Source: Morinoia aosen | Lineage: Eukaryota > Arthropoda > Malacostraca > Amphipoda > Talitridae | Assembly (NCBI GenBank): GCA_030386875.1 | Contig: CM059560.1 | Location: 44,124,757 to 44,188,756 of the forward strand | Direction of reading: 5' to 3' | Length of the DNA stretch: 64,000 nucleotides | Part shown: piece by piece, positions 11,706 to 25,105 of the stretch | Position numbering within the stretch: the stretch's first letter is position 1 | How the letters are laid out: each line of letters opens with the position of its first letter | The notes under the pieces: generated by a model | The model's database searches: none | Told to the model about the DNA's origin: nothing | The model's input: only the letters and a program-made list of their open reading frames with translations | Translations under genes and position numbers: made by a program

Positions 11706-13497
11706 GATACCTTCTGTACTCCTTTGTACGCTGTAGAGATACCTTCTGTACTCCTTTGTGCGCGGTAGAGATACCTTCTGTACTCCTTTGTACGCTGTAG
11801 AGATACCTCGTGTACTCCTTTGTACGTTCTAGAGATATTTCCTGTACTCCTTTGTGCGCTGTAGAGATACCTTCTGTACTCCTTTGTGCGCTGTAGAGAT
11901 ACCTTCTGTACTCCTTTGTGCGCTGTAGAGATACCTTCTGTACTCCTTTGTACGCTGTAGAGATACCTTCTGTACTCCTTTGTGCGCTGTAGAGATACCT
12001 TCTGTACTCCTTTGCACGCTGTAGAGATACCTCGTGTACTCCTTTGTACGTTCTAGAGATATTTCCTGTACTCCTTTGTGCGCTGTAGAGATACCTTCTG
12101 TACTCCTTTGTGCGCTGTAGAGATACCTTCTGTACTCCTTTGTGCGCTGTAGAGATACCTTCTGTACTCCTTTGTGCGCTGTAGAGATACCTTCTGTACT
12201 CCTTTGTACGCTGTAGAGATACCTCGTGTACTCCTTCGTACGTTCTAGAGATATTTCCTGTACTCCTTTGTGCGCTCTAGAGATACCTTCTGTACTCCTT
12301 TGTAAGCTGTAGAGATACCTTCTGTACTCCTTTGTGCGCTGTAGAGATACCTTCTGTACTTCTTTGTACGCTGTAGAGATACCTTCTGTACTCCTTTGTC
12401 CGCTGTAGAGACACCTTCTGTACTCCTTTGTACGCTGAAGAGATACCTCGTGTACTCCTTTGTACGTTCTAGAGATATTTCCTGTACTCCTTTGTGCGCT
12501 GTAGAGATACCTTCTGTACTCCTTTGTGCGCTGTAGAGATACCTTCTGTACTCCTTTGTGCGCTGTAGAGATACCTTCTGTACTCCTTTGTACGCTGTAG
12601 AGATACCTTCTGTACTCCTTTGTGCGCTGTAGAGATACCTTCTACACTCCTTTGTACGCTGTAGAGATACTTCGTGTACTCCTTTGTACGTTCTAGAGAT
12701 ATTTCCTGTTTTCCTTTGTGCGCTGTAGAGATACTTTCTGTACTCCTTTGTGCGCTGTAGAGATACCTTCTGTACTCCTTTGTGCGCTGTAGAGATACCT
12801 TCTGTACTCCTTTGTACGCTGTAGAGATACCTTCTGTACTCCTTTGTGCGCTGTAGAGATACCTTCTGTACTCTTTTGTACGCTGTAGAGATACCTCGTG
12901 TACTCCTTTGTACGTTCTAGAGATATTTCCTGTACTCCTTTGTGCGCTGTAGAGATACCTTCTGTACTCCTTTGTGCGCTGTAGAGATACCTTCTGTACT
13001 CCTTTGTGCGCTGAAGAGATACCTTCTGTACTCCTTTGTGCGCTGTAGAGATTCCTTCTGTACTCCTTTGTGCGCTGTAGAGATACCTTCTGTACTCCTT
13101 TGTGCGCTGTAGAGATACCTCGTGTACTCCTTTGTACGCTGTAGAGATATCTTCTGTACTCCTTTGTACGCTGTAGAGATACCTCGTGTACTCCTTTGTG
13201 CGCTGTAGAGATACCTTCTGTACTCCTTTGTACGCTGTAGAGATACCTCGTGTACTCCTTTGTACGTTCTAGAGATATTTCCTGTACTCCTTTGTGCGCT
13301 GTAGAGATACCTTCTGTACTCCTTTGTGCGCTGTAGAGATACCTTCTGTACTCCTTTGTGCGCTGTAGAGATACCTTCTGTACTCCTTTGTGCGCTGTGA
13401 AGATACCTTCTGTACTCCTTTGTGCGCTGTAGAGATACCTTCTGTACTCCTTTGTGCGCTGTAGAGATACCTTCTGTACTCCTTTGTGCGCTGTAGA
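11706..13497 (+). repeat. 2,016-bp higher-order repeat, copy 2 (1,792 bp, 7 monomers lost)
   Basis: This block directly follows copy 1 and shares its rare markers in order. It lacks 224 bp equivalent to about 10075-10298 of copy 1. Private changes (for example GCGGTAG near 11763 and TCTACACTCC near 12643) show the copies have diverged since duplication. An alternative reading is that copy 1 gained the 224 bp. Confidence 0.85.
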
Positions 13498-16400
13498 GAT
13501 ACCTTCTGTACTCCTTTGAGCGCTATAGAGATACCTTCTGTACTCCTTTGTGCGCTGTAGAGATACCTCGTGTACTCCTTTGTACGCTGTAGAGATACCT
13601 TCTGTACTCCTTTGTGCGCTGTAGGGATACCTTCTGTACTCCTTTGTGCGCTGTAGAGATACCTCGTGTACTCCTTTGTACGTTCTAGAGATATTTCCTG
13701 TACTCCTTTGTGCGCTGTAGAGATACCTTCTGTACTCCTTTGTGCGCTGTAAAGATACCTTCTGTACTCTTATGTGCGCTGTAGAGATACCTTTTGTACT
13801 CCTTCGTGCGCTGTAGAGATACCTTTTGTACTCTTTTATGCGCTGTAGAGATACCTTCTGTACTCCTTTGTACGCTGTAGAGATACCTCGTGTACTCCTT
13901 TGTACGTTCTAGAGATATTTCCTGTACTCCTTTGTGCGCTGTAGAGATACCTTCTGTACTCCTTTGTGCGCTGTAGAGATACCTCGTGCACTCCTTTGTG
14001 CGCTGTAGAGATACCTTCTGTACTCCTTTGTGCGCTGTAGAGATACCTTCTGTACTCCTTTGTACGCTGTAGAGATACCTCCTGTACTCCTTTGTACGTT
14101 CTAGAGATATTTCCTGTACTCCTTTGTGCGCTGTAGAGATACCTTCTGTTTTCCTTTGTGCGCTGTAGAGATACCTTCTGTACTCCTTTGTGCGCTGTAG
14201 AGATACCTTCTGTACTCCTTTGTGCGCTGTAGAGATACCTTCTGTACTCCTTTGCACGCTGTAGAGATACCTCGTGTACTCCTTTGTACGTTCTAGAGAT
14301 ATTTCCTGTTCTCCTTTGTGCGCTGTAGAGATACCTTCTGTACTCCTTTGTGCGCTGTAGAGATACCTTCTGTACTCCTTTGTGCGCTGTAGAGATACCT
14401 TCTGTACTCCTTTGTGCGCTGTAGAGATACCTTCTGTACTCCTTTGTGCGCTGTAGAGATACCTTCTGTACTCCTTTGTGCGCTGTAGAGATACCTTCTG
14501 TACTCCTTTGTGCGCTGTAGAGATACCTCGTGTACTCCTTTGTACGCTGTAGAGATACCTTCTGTACTCCTTTGTGCGCTGTAGAGATACCTTCTGTACT
14601 CCTTTGTGCGCTGCAGAGATACCTTCTGTACTCCTTTGTGCGCTGTAGAGATACCTTCTGTACTCCTTTGTGCGCTGTAGAGATACCTTCTGTACTCCTT
14701 TGTGCGCTGTAGAGATACCTTCTGTACTCCTTTGTGCGCTGTAGAGATACCTTCTGTACTCCTTTGTGCGCTGTAGAGATACCTTCTGTACTCCTTTGTA
14801 CGCTGTAGAGATACCTCGTGTACTCCTTTGTACGTTCTAGAGATATTTCCTGTACTCCTTTGTGCGCTGTAGAGATACCTTCTGTACTCCTTTTTGCGCT
14901 GTAGAGATACCTTCTGTACTCCTTTGTGCGCTGTAGAGATACCTTCTGTACTCCTTTGTGCGCTGTAGAGATACCTTCTGTACTCCTTTGTACGCTGTAG
15001 AGATACCTTCTGTACTCCTTTGTACGCTGTAGAGATACCTCGTGTACTCCTTTGTACGTTCTAGAGATATTTCCTGTACTCCTTTGTGCGCTGTAGAGAT
15101 ACCTTCTGTACTCCTTTGTGCGCTGTAGAGATACCTTGTGTACTCCTTTGTGCGCTGTAGAGATACCTTCTGTACTCCTTTGTGCGCTGTAGAGATACCT
15201 TCTGTACTCCTTTGTGCGCTATAGAGATACCTTCTCTACTCCTTTGTGCGCTGTAGAGATACCTTCTGTACTCCTTTGTGCGCTGTAGAGATACCTTCTG
15301 TACTCCTTTGTACGCTGTAGAGATATTTCCTGTACTCCTTTGTGCACCTGTAGAGATACCTCGTGTACTCCTTTGTACGTTCTAGAGATATTTCCTGTAC
15401 TCCTTTGTGCGCTGTAGAGATACCTTCTGTACTCCTTTGTGCGCTGTAGAGATACCTTCTGTACTCCTTTGTGCGCTGTAGAGATACCTTCTGTACTCCT
15501 TTGTGCGCTGTAGAGATACCTTCTGTACTCCTTTGTGCGCTGTAGAGATACCTTCTGTACTCCTTTGTGCGCTGTAGAGATCCTTCTGTACTCCTTTGTG
15601 CGCTGTAGAGATACCTCGTGTACTCCTTTGTACGTTCTAGAGATATTTCCTGTACTCCTTTGTGCGCTGTAGAGATATCTTCTGTACTCCTTTGTGCGCT
15701 GTAGAGATACCTTCTGTACTCCTTTGTACGCTGTAGAGATACCTCGTGTACTCCTTTGTACGTTCTAGAGATATTTCCTGTACTCCTTTGTGCGCTGTAG
15801 AGATACCTTCTGTACTCCTTTGTGCGCTGTAGAGATACCTTCTGTACTCCTTTGTGCGCTGTAGAGATACCTTCTGTACTCCTTTGTACGCTGTAGAGAT
15901 ACCTCGTGTACTCCTTTGTGCGCTGTAGAGATACCTCGTGTACTCCTTTGTACGCTGTAGAGATACCTTCTGTACTCCTTTGTGCGCTGTAGAGATACCT
16001 TCTGTACTCCTTTGTGCGCTGTAGAGATACCTCGTGCACTCCTTTTTGCGCTGTAGAGATACCTTCTGTACTCCTTTGTGCGCTGTAGAGATACCTTCTG
16101 TACTCCTTTGGTACGCTGTAGAGATACCTCCTGTACTCCTTTGTACGTTCTAGAGATATTTCCTGTACTCCTTTGTGCGCTGTAGAGATACCTTCTGTTT
16201 TCCTTTGTGCGCTGTAGAGATACCTTCTGTACTCCTTTGTGCGCTGTAGAGATACCTTCTGTACTCCTTTGTGCGCTGTAGAGATACCTTCTGTACTCCT
16301 TTGTGCGCTGTAGAGATACCTTCTGTACTCCTTTGTGCGCTGTAGAGATACCTTCTGTACTCCTTTGTACGCTGTAGAGATACCTCGTGTACTCCTTTGT

Positions 16401-16599
16401 ACGTTCTAGAGATATTTCCTGTACTCCTTTGTGCGCTGTAGAAATACCTCGTGTACTCCTTTGTACGTTCTAGAGATATTTCCTGTACTCCTTTGTGCGC
16501 TGTAGAGATACCTTCTGTACTCCTTTGTGCGCTGTAGAGATACCTTATGTACTCCTTTGTGCGCTGTAGAGATACCTTCTGTACTTCTTTGTACGCTGT
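13498..16599 (+). repeat. Heterogeneous satellite with indel monomers; left part repeated at 30.2-32.4 kb
   Basis: This is the irregular stretch between two tandem pairs. About 13.66-15.7 kb has a distant partner at 30.24-32.4 kb: GTTTTCC at 14148 matches 30884, GTTCTCC at 14308 matches 31044, C monomers at 14834 and 15058 match 31570 and 31794, and the hybrid monomer at 15311 matches 32047, all at an offset of 16,736 bp. It holds 1-bp indels near 15346 (GTGCACCTG, plus one), 15582 (GAGATCC, minus one) and 16110 (TTTGGTACG, plus one). No gene is visible. Confidence 0.8.
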
Positions 16600-18135
16600 A
16601 GAGATACCTCGTGTACTCCTTTGTACGTTCTAGAGATATTTCCTGTACTCCTTTGTGCGCTGTAGAGATACCTTCTGTACTCCTTTGTGCGCTGTAGAGA
16701 TACCTTCTGTACTCCTTTGTGCGCTGTAGAGATACCTTCTGTACTCCATTGTGCGCTGTAGCGATACCTTCTGTACTCCTTTGTACGCTGTAGAGATACC
16801 TCGTGTACTCCTTTGTACGTTCTAGAGATATTTCCTGTAGCCCTTTGTGCGCTGTAGAGATACCTTCTGTACTCCTTTGTGCGCTGTAGAGATACCTTCT
16901 GTACTCCTTTGTGCGCTGTAGAGATACCTTCTGTACTCCTTTGTACGCTGTAGAGATACCTTCTGTACTCCTTTGTGCGCTGTAGAGATACCTTCTGTAC
17001 TCCTTTGTACGCTGTAGAGATACCTCGTGTACTCCTTTGTACGTTCTAGAGATATTTCCTGTACTCCTTTGTGCGCTGTAGAGATACCTTCTGTACTCCT
17101 TTGTGCGCTGTAGAGATACCTTCTGTACTCCTTTGTGCGCTGTAGAGATACCTTCTGTACTCCTTTGTACGCTGTAGAGATACCTTCTGTACTCCTTTGT
17201 GCGCTGTAGAGATACCTTCTGTACTCCTTTGTACGCTGTAGAGATACCTCGTGTACTCCTTTGTACGTTCTAGAGATATTTCCTGTACTCCTTCGTGCGC
17301 TGTAGAGATACCTTCTGTACTCCTTTGTGCGCTGTAGAGATACCTTCTGTACTCTTTTGTGCGCTGTAGAGATACCTTCTGTACTCCTTTGTGCGCTGTA
17401 GAGATACCTTCTGTACTCCTTTATACGTTCTAGAGATATTTCCTGTACTCCTTTGTGCGCTGTAAAGATACCTTCTGTACTCCTTTGTACGCTGTAGAGA
17501 TACCTCGTGTACTCCTTTGCACGTTCTAGAGATATATCCTGTACTCCTTTGTGCGCTGTAGAGATTCCTTCTGTACTCCTTTGTGCGCTGTAGAGATACC
17601 TTCTGTACTCCTTTGTGCGCTGTAGAGATACCTTCTGTACTCCTTTGTACGCTGTAGAGATACCTCGTGTACTCCTTTGTACGTTCTAGAGATATTTCCT
17701 GTACTCCTTTGTGCGCTGTAGAGATACCTTCTGTACTCCTTTGTAAGCTGTAGAGATACCTTCTGTACTCCTTTGTGCGCTGTAGAGATACCTTCTGTAC
17801 TTCTTTGTACGCTGTAGAGATACCTTCTGTACTCCTTTGTGCGCTGTAGAGACACCTTCTGTACTCCTTTGTACGCTGAAGAGATACCTCGTGTACTCCT
17901 TTGTACGTTCTAGAGATATTTCCTGTACTCCTTTGTGCGCTGTAGAGATGCCTTCTGTACTCCTTTGTGCGCTGTAGAGATACCTTCTGTACTCCTTTGT
18001 GCGCTGTAGAGATACCTCGTGTACTCCTTTGTACGTTCTAGAGATATTTCCTGTACTCCTTTGTGCGCTGTAGAAATACCTTCTGTACTCCTTTGTGCGC
18101 TGTAGAAATACCTTCTGTACTCCTTTGTGCGCTGT
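16600..18135 (+). repeat. 1,536-bp higher-order repeat, copy 1
   Basis: Forty-eight monomers. Markers shared with the next block at exactly 1,536 bp include TCCATTG followed by TAGCGATACC (near 16747), GTAGCCC (16837 and 18373), TAAGC (17744 and 19280) and GAGATGCC (17945 and 19481). The matches start just after the C monomer at about 16600 and end near 18130, so the copies abut. Confidence 0.9.
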
Positions 18136-19671
18136 AGAGATACCTCGTGTACTCCTGTGTACGTTCTAGAGATATTTCCTGTACTCCTTTGTGCGCTGTA
18201 GAGATACCTTCTGTACTCCTTTGTGCGCTGTAGAGATACCTTCTGTACTCCTTTGTGCGCTGTAGAGATACCTTCTGTACTCCATTGTGCGCTGTAGCGA
18301 TACCTTCTGTACTCCTTTGTACGCTGTAGAGATACCTCGTGTACTCCTTTGTACGTTCTAGAGATATTTCCTGTAGCCCTTTGTGCGCTGTAGAGATACC
18401 TTCTGTACTCCTTTGTGCGCTGTAGAGATACCTTCTGTACTCCTTTGTGCGCTGTAGAGATACCTTCTGTACTCCTTTGTACGCTGTAGAGATACCTTCT
18501 GTACTCCTTTGTGCGCTGTAGAGATACCTTCTGTACTCCTTTGTACGCTGTAGAGATACCTCGTGTACTCCTTTGTACGTTCTAGAGATATTTCCTGTAC
18601 TCCTTTGTGCGCTGTAGAGATACCTTCTGTACTCCTTTGTGCGCTGTAGAGATACCTTCTGTACTCCTTTGTGCGCTGTAGAGATACCTTCTGTACTCCT
18701 TTGTACGCTGTAGAGATACCTTCTGTACTCCTTTGTGCGCTGTAGAGATACCTTCTGTACTCCTTTGTACGCTGTAGAGATACCTCGTGTACTCCTTTGT
18801 ACGTTCTAGAGATATTTCCTGTACTCCTTCGTGCGCTGTAGAGATACCTTCTGTACTCCTTTGTGCGCTGTAGAGATACCTTCTGTACTCCTTTGTGCGC
18901 TGTAGAGATACCTTCTGTACTCCTTTGTGCGCTGTAGAGATACCTTCTGTACTCCTTTATACGTTCTAGAGATATTTCCTGTACTCCTTTGTGCGCTGTA
19001 AAGATACCTTCTGTACTCCTTTGTACGCTGTAGAGATACCTCGTGTACTCCTTTGTACGTTCTAGAGATATATCCTGTACTCCTTTGTGCGCTGTAGAGA
19101 TTCCTTCTGTACTCCTTTGTGCGCTGTAGAGATACCTTCTGTACTCCTTTGTGCGCTGTAGAGATACCTTCTGTACTCCTTTGTACGCTGTAGAGATACC
19201 TCGTGTACTCCTTTGTACGTTCTAGAGATATTTCCTGTACTCCTTTGTGCGCTGTAGAGATACCTTCTGTACTCCTTTGTAAGCTGTAGAGATACCTTCT
19301 GTACTCCTTTGTGCGCTGTAGAGATACCTTCTGTACTTCTTTGTACGCTGTAGAGATACCTTCTGTACTCCTTTGTGCGCTGTAGAGACACCTTCTGTAC
19401 TCCTTTGTACGCTGAAGAGATACCTCGTGTACTCCTTTGTACGTTCTAGAGATATTTCCTGTACTCCTTTGTGCGCTGTAGAGATGCCTTCTGTACTCCT
19501 TTGTGCGCTGTAGAGATACCTTCTGTACTCCTTTGTGCGCTGTAGAGATACCTCGTGTACTCCTTTGTACGTTCTAGAGATATTTCCTGTACTCCTTTGT
19601 GCGCTGTAGAAATACCTTCTGTACTCCTTTGTGCGCTGTAGAGATACCTTCTGTACTCCTTTGTGCGCTGT
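18136..19671 (+). repeat. 1,536-bp higher-order repeat, copy 2
   Basis: It abuts copy 1 and repeats its barcode. Few differences are visible; one is at 17519, where copy 1 has GCACG and copy 2 has GTACG at the equivalent place. Another is that the second of two GAAATACC monomers at the end of copy 1 (near 18106) is an ordinary monomer here. The low divergence suggests a fairly recent duplication. Confidence 0.9.
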
Positions 19672-21042
19672 AGAGATACCTTCTGTACTCCTTTGTACGC
19701 TGTAGAGATACCTCGTGTACTCCTCTGTACGTTCTATAGATATTTCCTGTACTCCTTTGTGCGCTGTAGAGATATCTTCTGTACTCCTTTGTGCGCTGTA
19801 GAGATACCTTCTGTACTCCTTTGTGCGCTGTAGAGATACCTTCTGTACCCCTTTGTGCGCTGTAGAAATACCTTCTGTACTCCTTTGTACGCTGTAGAGA
19901 TACCTTCTGTACTCCTTTGTGCGCTGTAGAGATACCTTCTGTATTCCTTTGTATGCTGTAGAGATACCTCGTGTACTCCTTTGTACGTTCTAGAGATATT
20001 TCCTGTACTCCTTTGTGCGCTGTAGAGATACCTTCTGTACTCCTTTGTGCGCTGTAGAGATACCTCGTGTACTCCTTAGTACGTTCTAGAGATATTTCCT
20101 GTACTCCTTTGTGCGCTGTAGAGATACCTTCTGTACTCCTTTGTGCGCTGTAGAGATACCTTCTGTACTCCTTTGTGCGCTGTAGAGATACCTTCTGTAC
20201 TCCTTTGTGCGCTGAAGAGACACCTCGTGTACTCCTTTGTACGTTCTAGAGATATTTCCTGTACTCCTTTGTGCGCTGTAGAGATACCTTCTGTACTCCT
20301 TTGTGCGCTGTAGAGATACCTTCTGTACTCCTTTGTACGTTCTAGAGATATTTCCTGTACTCCTTTGTGCGCTGTAGAGATACATTCTGTACTCCTTTGT
20401 ACGCTGTAGAGATACCTCGTGTACTCCTTTGTACGTTCTAGAGATATTTCCTGTACTCCTTTGTGCGCTGTAGAGATACCTTCTGTACTCCTTTGTGCGC
20501 TGTAGAGATACCTTCTGTACTCCTTTGTGCGCTGTAGAGATACCTTCTGTACTCCTTTGTACGCTGTAGAGATACCTCGTGTACTCCTTTGTACGTTATA
20601 GAGATATTTCCTGTACTCCTTTGTGCGCTGTAGAGATACCTTCTCTACTCCTTTGTGCGCTGTAGAGATACCTTCTGTACTCCTTTGTGCGCTGTAGAGA
20701 TACCTTCTGTACTCCTTTGTACGCTGTAGAGATACCTTCTTTACTCCTTTGTGCGCTGTAGAGATACCTTCTGTACTTCTTTGTACGCTGTAGAGATACC
20801 TCGTGTACTCCTTTGTACGTTCTAGAGATATTTCCTGTACTCCTTTGTGCGCTGTAGAGATACCTTCTGTACTCCTTTGTGCGCTGTAGAAATACCTTCT
20901 GTACTCCTTTGTGCGCTGTAGAGATACCTTCTGTACTCCTTTGTGCGCTGTAGAGATACCTCGTGTACTCCTTTGTACGCTGTAGAGATACCTTCTGTAC
21001 TCCTTTGTGCGCTGTAGAGATACCTTCTGTACTCCTTTGTAC
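19672..21042 (+). repeat. Satellite block with CTTAGTAC marker
   Basis: A stretch whose barcode recurs further right: ACTCCTTAGT at 20071, then GTTATAG at 20595 and TTCTCTAC near 20640. The same order is found from 33414 (GTTATAG at 33906), from 50975 (GTTATAG near 51467) and from 60155. Distances differ by one monomer between 20 kb and 33 kb. No gene is visible. Confidence 0.8.
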
Positions 21043-24000
21043 GTTCTAGAGATATTTCCTGTACTCCTTTGTGCGCTGTAGAGATACCTTCTGTACTCCT
21101 TTGTGCGCTGTAGAGATACCTTCTGTACTCCTTTGTGTGCTGTAGAGATACCTTCTGTACTCCTTTGTACGCTGTAGAGATACCTTCTGTACTCCTTTGT
21201 GCTCTGTAGAGATACCTTCTGTACTCCTTTGTACGCTGTAGAGATACCTCGTGTACTCCTTTGTACGTTCCAGAGATATTTCCTCTACTCCTTTGTGCGC
21301 TGTAGAGATACCTTCTGTACTTTTTTGTGCGCTGTAGAGATACCTTCTGTACTTCTTTGTGCGCTGTAGAGATACCTTCTGTACTCCTTTGTGCGCTGTA
21401 GAGATACCTCGTGTACTCCTTTGTACGCTGTAGAGATACCTTCTGTACTCCTTTGTGCGCTGTAGAGATACCTTCTGTACTCCTTTGTGCGCTGTAGAGA
21501 TACCTTCTGTACTCCTTTGTGCGCTGTAGAGATACTTTCTGTACTCCTTTGTGCGCTGTAGAGATACCTTCTGTACTCCTTTGTGCGCTGTAGAGATACC
21601 TTCTGTACTCCTTTGTGCGCTGTAGAGATACCTTCTGTACTCCTTTGTGCGCTGTAGAGATACCTTCTGTACTCCTTTGTACGCTGTAGAGATACCTCGT
21701 TTACTCCTTTGTACGTTCTAGAGATATTTCCTGTACTCCTTTGTGCGCTGTAGAGATACCTTCTGTACTCCTTTGTGCGCTGTAGAGATACCTTCTGTAC
21801 TCCTTTGTGCGCTGTAGAGATACCTTCTGTACTCCTTTGTGCGCTGTAGAGATACCTTCTGTACTCCTTTGTGCGCTGTAGAGATACCTTCTGTACTCCT
21901 TTGTACGCTGTAGAGATACCTTGTGTACTCCTTTGTACGTTCTAGAGATATTTCCTGTACTCCTTTGTGCGCTGTAGAGATACCTTCTGTACTCCTTTGT
22001 GCGCTGTAGAGATACCTTCTGTACTCCTTTGTGCGCTGTAGAGATACCTTCTGTACTCCTTTGTGCGCTGTCGAGATACCTTCTGTACTCCTTTGTGCGC
22101 TGTAGAGATACCTTCTGTACTCCTTTGTGCGCTGTAGAGATACCTTCTGTACTCCTTTGTGCGCTGTAGAGATACCTCGTGTACTCCTTTGTACGTTCTA
22201 GAGATATTTCCTGTACTCCTTTGTGCGCTGTAGAGATACCTTCTGTACTCCTTTGTGCGCTGTAGAGATACCTTCTGTACTCCTTTGTGCGCTGTAGAGA
22301 TACCTCGTGTACTCCTTTGTACGTTCTAGAGATATTTCCTGTACTCCTTTGTGCGCTGTAGAGATACCTTCTGTACTCCTTTGTGCGCTGTAGAGCTACC
22401 TTCTGTACTCCTTTGTACGCTGTAGAGATACCTCGTGTACTACTTTGTCCGTTCTAGAGATATTTCCTGTACTCCTTTGTGCGCTGTAGAGATACCTTCT
22501 CTACTCCTTTGTGCGCTGTAGAGATACCTTCTGTACTCCTTTGTGCGCTGTAGAGATACCTTCTGTACTCCTTTGTGCGCTGTAGAGATACCTTCTGTAC
22601 TCCTTTGTACGTTCTAGAGATATTTCCTGTACTCCTTTGTGCGCTGTAGAGATACCTTCTGTACTCCTTTGTACGCTGTAGAGATACCTCGTGTACTCCT
22701 TTGTACGTTCTGTAGATATTTCCTGTACTCCTTTGTGCGCTGTAGAGATACCTTCTGTACTCCTTTGTGCGCTGTAGAGATACCTTCTGTACTCCTTTGT
22801 GCGCTGTAGAGATACCTTCTGTACTCCTTTGTACGCTGTAGAGATACATGTGTACTCCTTTGTACGTTCTAGAGATATTTCCTGTACTCCTTTGTGCGCT
22901 GTAGAGATACCTTCTGTACTCCTTTGTGCGCTGTAGAGATACCTTCTGTACTCCTTTGTGCGCTGTAGAGATACCTTCTGTACTCCTTTGTACGCTGTAG
23001 AGATACCTTCTGTACTCCTTTGTGCGCTGTAGAGATACCTTCTGTACTCCTTTGTACGCTGTAGAGATACCTCGTGTACTCCTTTGTACGTTCTAGAGAT
23101 ATTTCCTGTACTCCTTTGTGCGCTGTAGAGATACCTTCTGTACTCCTTTGTGCGCTGTAGAGATACCTTCTGTACTCCTTTGTGCGCTGTAGAGATACCT
23201 TCTGTACTCCTTTGTTCGCTGTAGAGATACCTTCTGTACTCCTTTGTGCGCTGTAGAGATACCTTCTGTACTCCTTTGTACGCTGTAGAGATACCTCGTG
23301 TACTCCTTTGTACGTCCTAGAGATATTTCCTGTACTCCTTTGTGCGCTGTAGAGATACCTTCTGTACTCCTTTGTGCGCTGTAGAGATACCTTTTGTACT
23401 CCTTTGTGCGCTGTAGAGATACCTTCTGTACTCCTTTGTACGCTGTAGAGATACCTTCTGTACTCCTTTGTGCGCTGTAGAGATACCTTCTGTACTCCTT
23501 TGTACGCTGTAGAGATACCTCGTGTACTCCTTTGTACGTTCTAGAGATATTTCCTGTACTCCTTTGTGCGCTGTAGAGATACCTTCTGTACTCCTTTGTG
23601 CGCTGTAGAGATACCTTCTGTACTCCTTTATACGTTCTAGAGATATTTCCTGTACTCCTTTGTGCGCTGTAGAGATACCTTCTGTACTCCTTTGTACGCT
23701 GTAGAGATTCCTCGTGTACTCCTTTGTACGTTCTAGAGATATTTCCTGTACTCCTTTGTGCGCTGTAGAGATACCTTCTGTACTCCTTTGTGCGCTGTAG
23801 AGATACCTTCTGTACTCCTTTGTGCGCTGTAGAGATACCTTCTGTACTCCTTTGTACGCTGTAGAGATACCTCGTGTACTCCTTTGTACGTTCTAGAGAT
23901 ATTTCCTGTACTCCTTTGTGCGCTGTAGAGATACCTTCTGTACTCCTTTGTGCGCTGTAGAGATACCTTCTGTACTCCTTTGTGCGCTGTAGAGATACCT

Positions 24001-25105
24001 TCTGTACTTCTTTGTACGCTGTAGAGATACCTTCTGTACTCCTTTGTGCGCTGTAGAGACACCTTCTGTACTCCTTTGTACGCTGAAGAGATACCTTGTG
24101 TACTCCTTTGTACGTTCTAGAGATATTTCCTGTACTCCTTTGTGCGCTGTAGAGAGACCTTCTGTACTCCTTTGTGCGCTGTAGAGATACCTTCTGTACT
24201 CCTTTGTGCGCTGTAGAGATACCTTCTGTACTCCTTTGTACGCTGTAGAGATACCTTCTGTACTCCTTTGTGCGCTGTAGAGATACCTTCTATACTCCTT
24301 TGTACGCTGTAGAGATACCTCGTGTACTCCTTTGTACGTTCTAGAGATATTTCCTGTACTCCTTTGTGCGCTGTAGAGATACCTTCTGTACTCCTTTGTG
24401 CGCTGTAGGGATACCTTCTGTACTCCTTTGTGCGCTGTAGAGATACCTTCTGTACTCCTTTGTACGCTGTAGAGATACCTTCTGTACTCCTTTGTGCGCT
24501 GTAGAGATACCTTCTGTACTCTTTTGTACGCTGTAGAGATACCTCGTGTACTCCTTTGTACGTTCTAGAGATATTTCCTGTACTCCTTCGTGCGCTGTAG
24601 AGATACCTTCTGTACTCCTTTGTGCGCTGTAGAGATACCTTCTGTACTCCTTTGTGCGCTGTAGAGATACCTTCTGTACTCCTTTGTGCGCTGTAGAGAT
24701 ACCTTCTGTACTCCTTTGTGCGCTGTAGAGATACCTCGTGTACTCCTTTGTACGCTGTAGAGATATCTTCTGTACTCCTTTGTACGCTGTAGAGATACCT
24801 CGTGTACTCCTTTGTGCGCTGTAGAGATACCTTCTGTACTCCTTTGTACGCTGTAGAGATACCTCGTGTACTCCTTTGTACGTTCTAGAGATATTTCCTG
24901 TACTCCTTTGTGCGCTGTAGAGATACCTTCTGTACTCCTTTGTGCGCTGTAGAGATACCTTCTGTACTCCTTTGTGCGCTGTAGAGATACCTTCTGTACT
25001 CCTTTGTGCGCTGTGAAGATACCTTCTGTACTCCTTTGTGCGCTGTAGAGATACCTTCTGTACTCCTTTGTGCGCTGTAGAGATACCTCGTGTACTCCTT
25101 TGTAC
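21043..25105 (+). repeat. 4,063-bp higher-order repeat, copy 1
   Basis: The length is 127 monomers minus one base. The C monomers at 21043 and 25106, GTTCCAG at 21267 and 25330, and GTTCTGT at 22707 and 26770 are all 4,063 bp apart. Further on, the TATCC to GAGAGACC stretch (24151 and 28023) and AGAGATATCT (24759 and 28631) are 3,872 bp apart. The missing base is in the GATACATGTG monomer at about 22847, which copy 2 lacks. Confidence 0.9.
22840..22855 (+). repeat. GATACATGTG monomer (1-bp deletion tracer)
   Basis: The tail reads GATACATGTG where B monomers have GATACCTCGTG, one base shorter. The same altered tail occurs near 36573, 43708, 47290, 49432, 56086 and 58228, always after the same flanking pattern with GTTCTGT about 140 bp upstream. 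A rare indel shared in the same context marks these blocks as common descendants. Confidence 0.9.
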
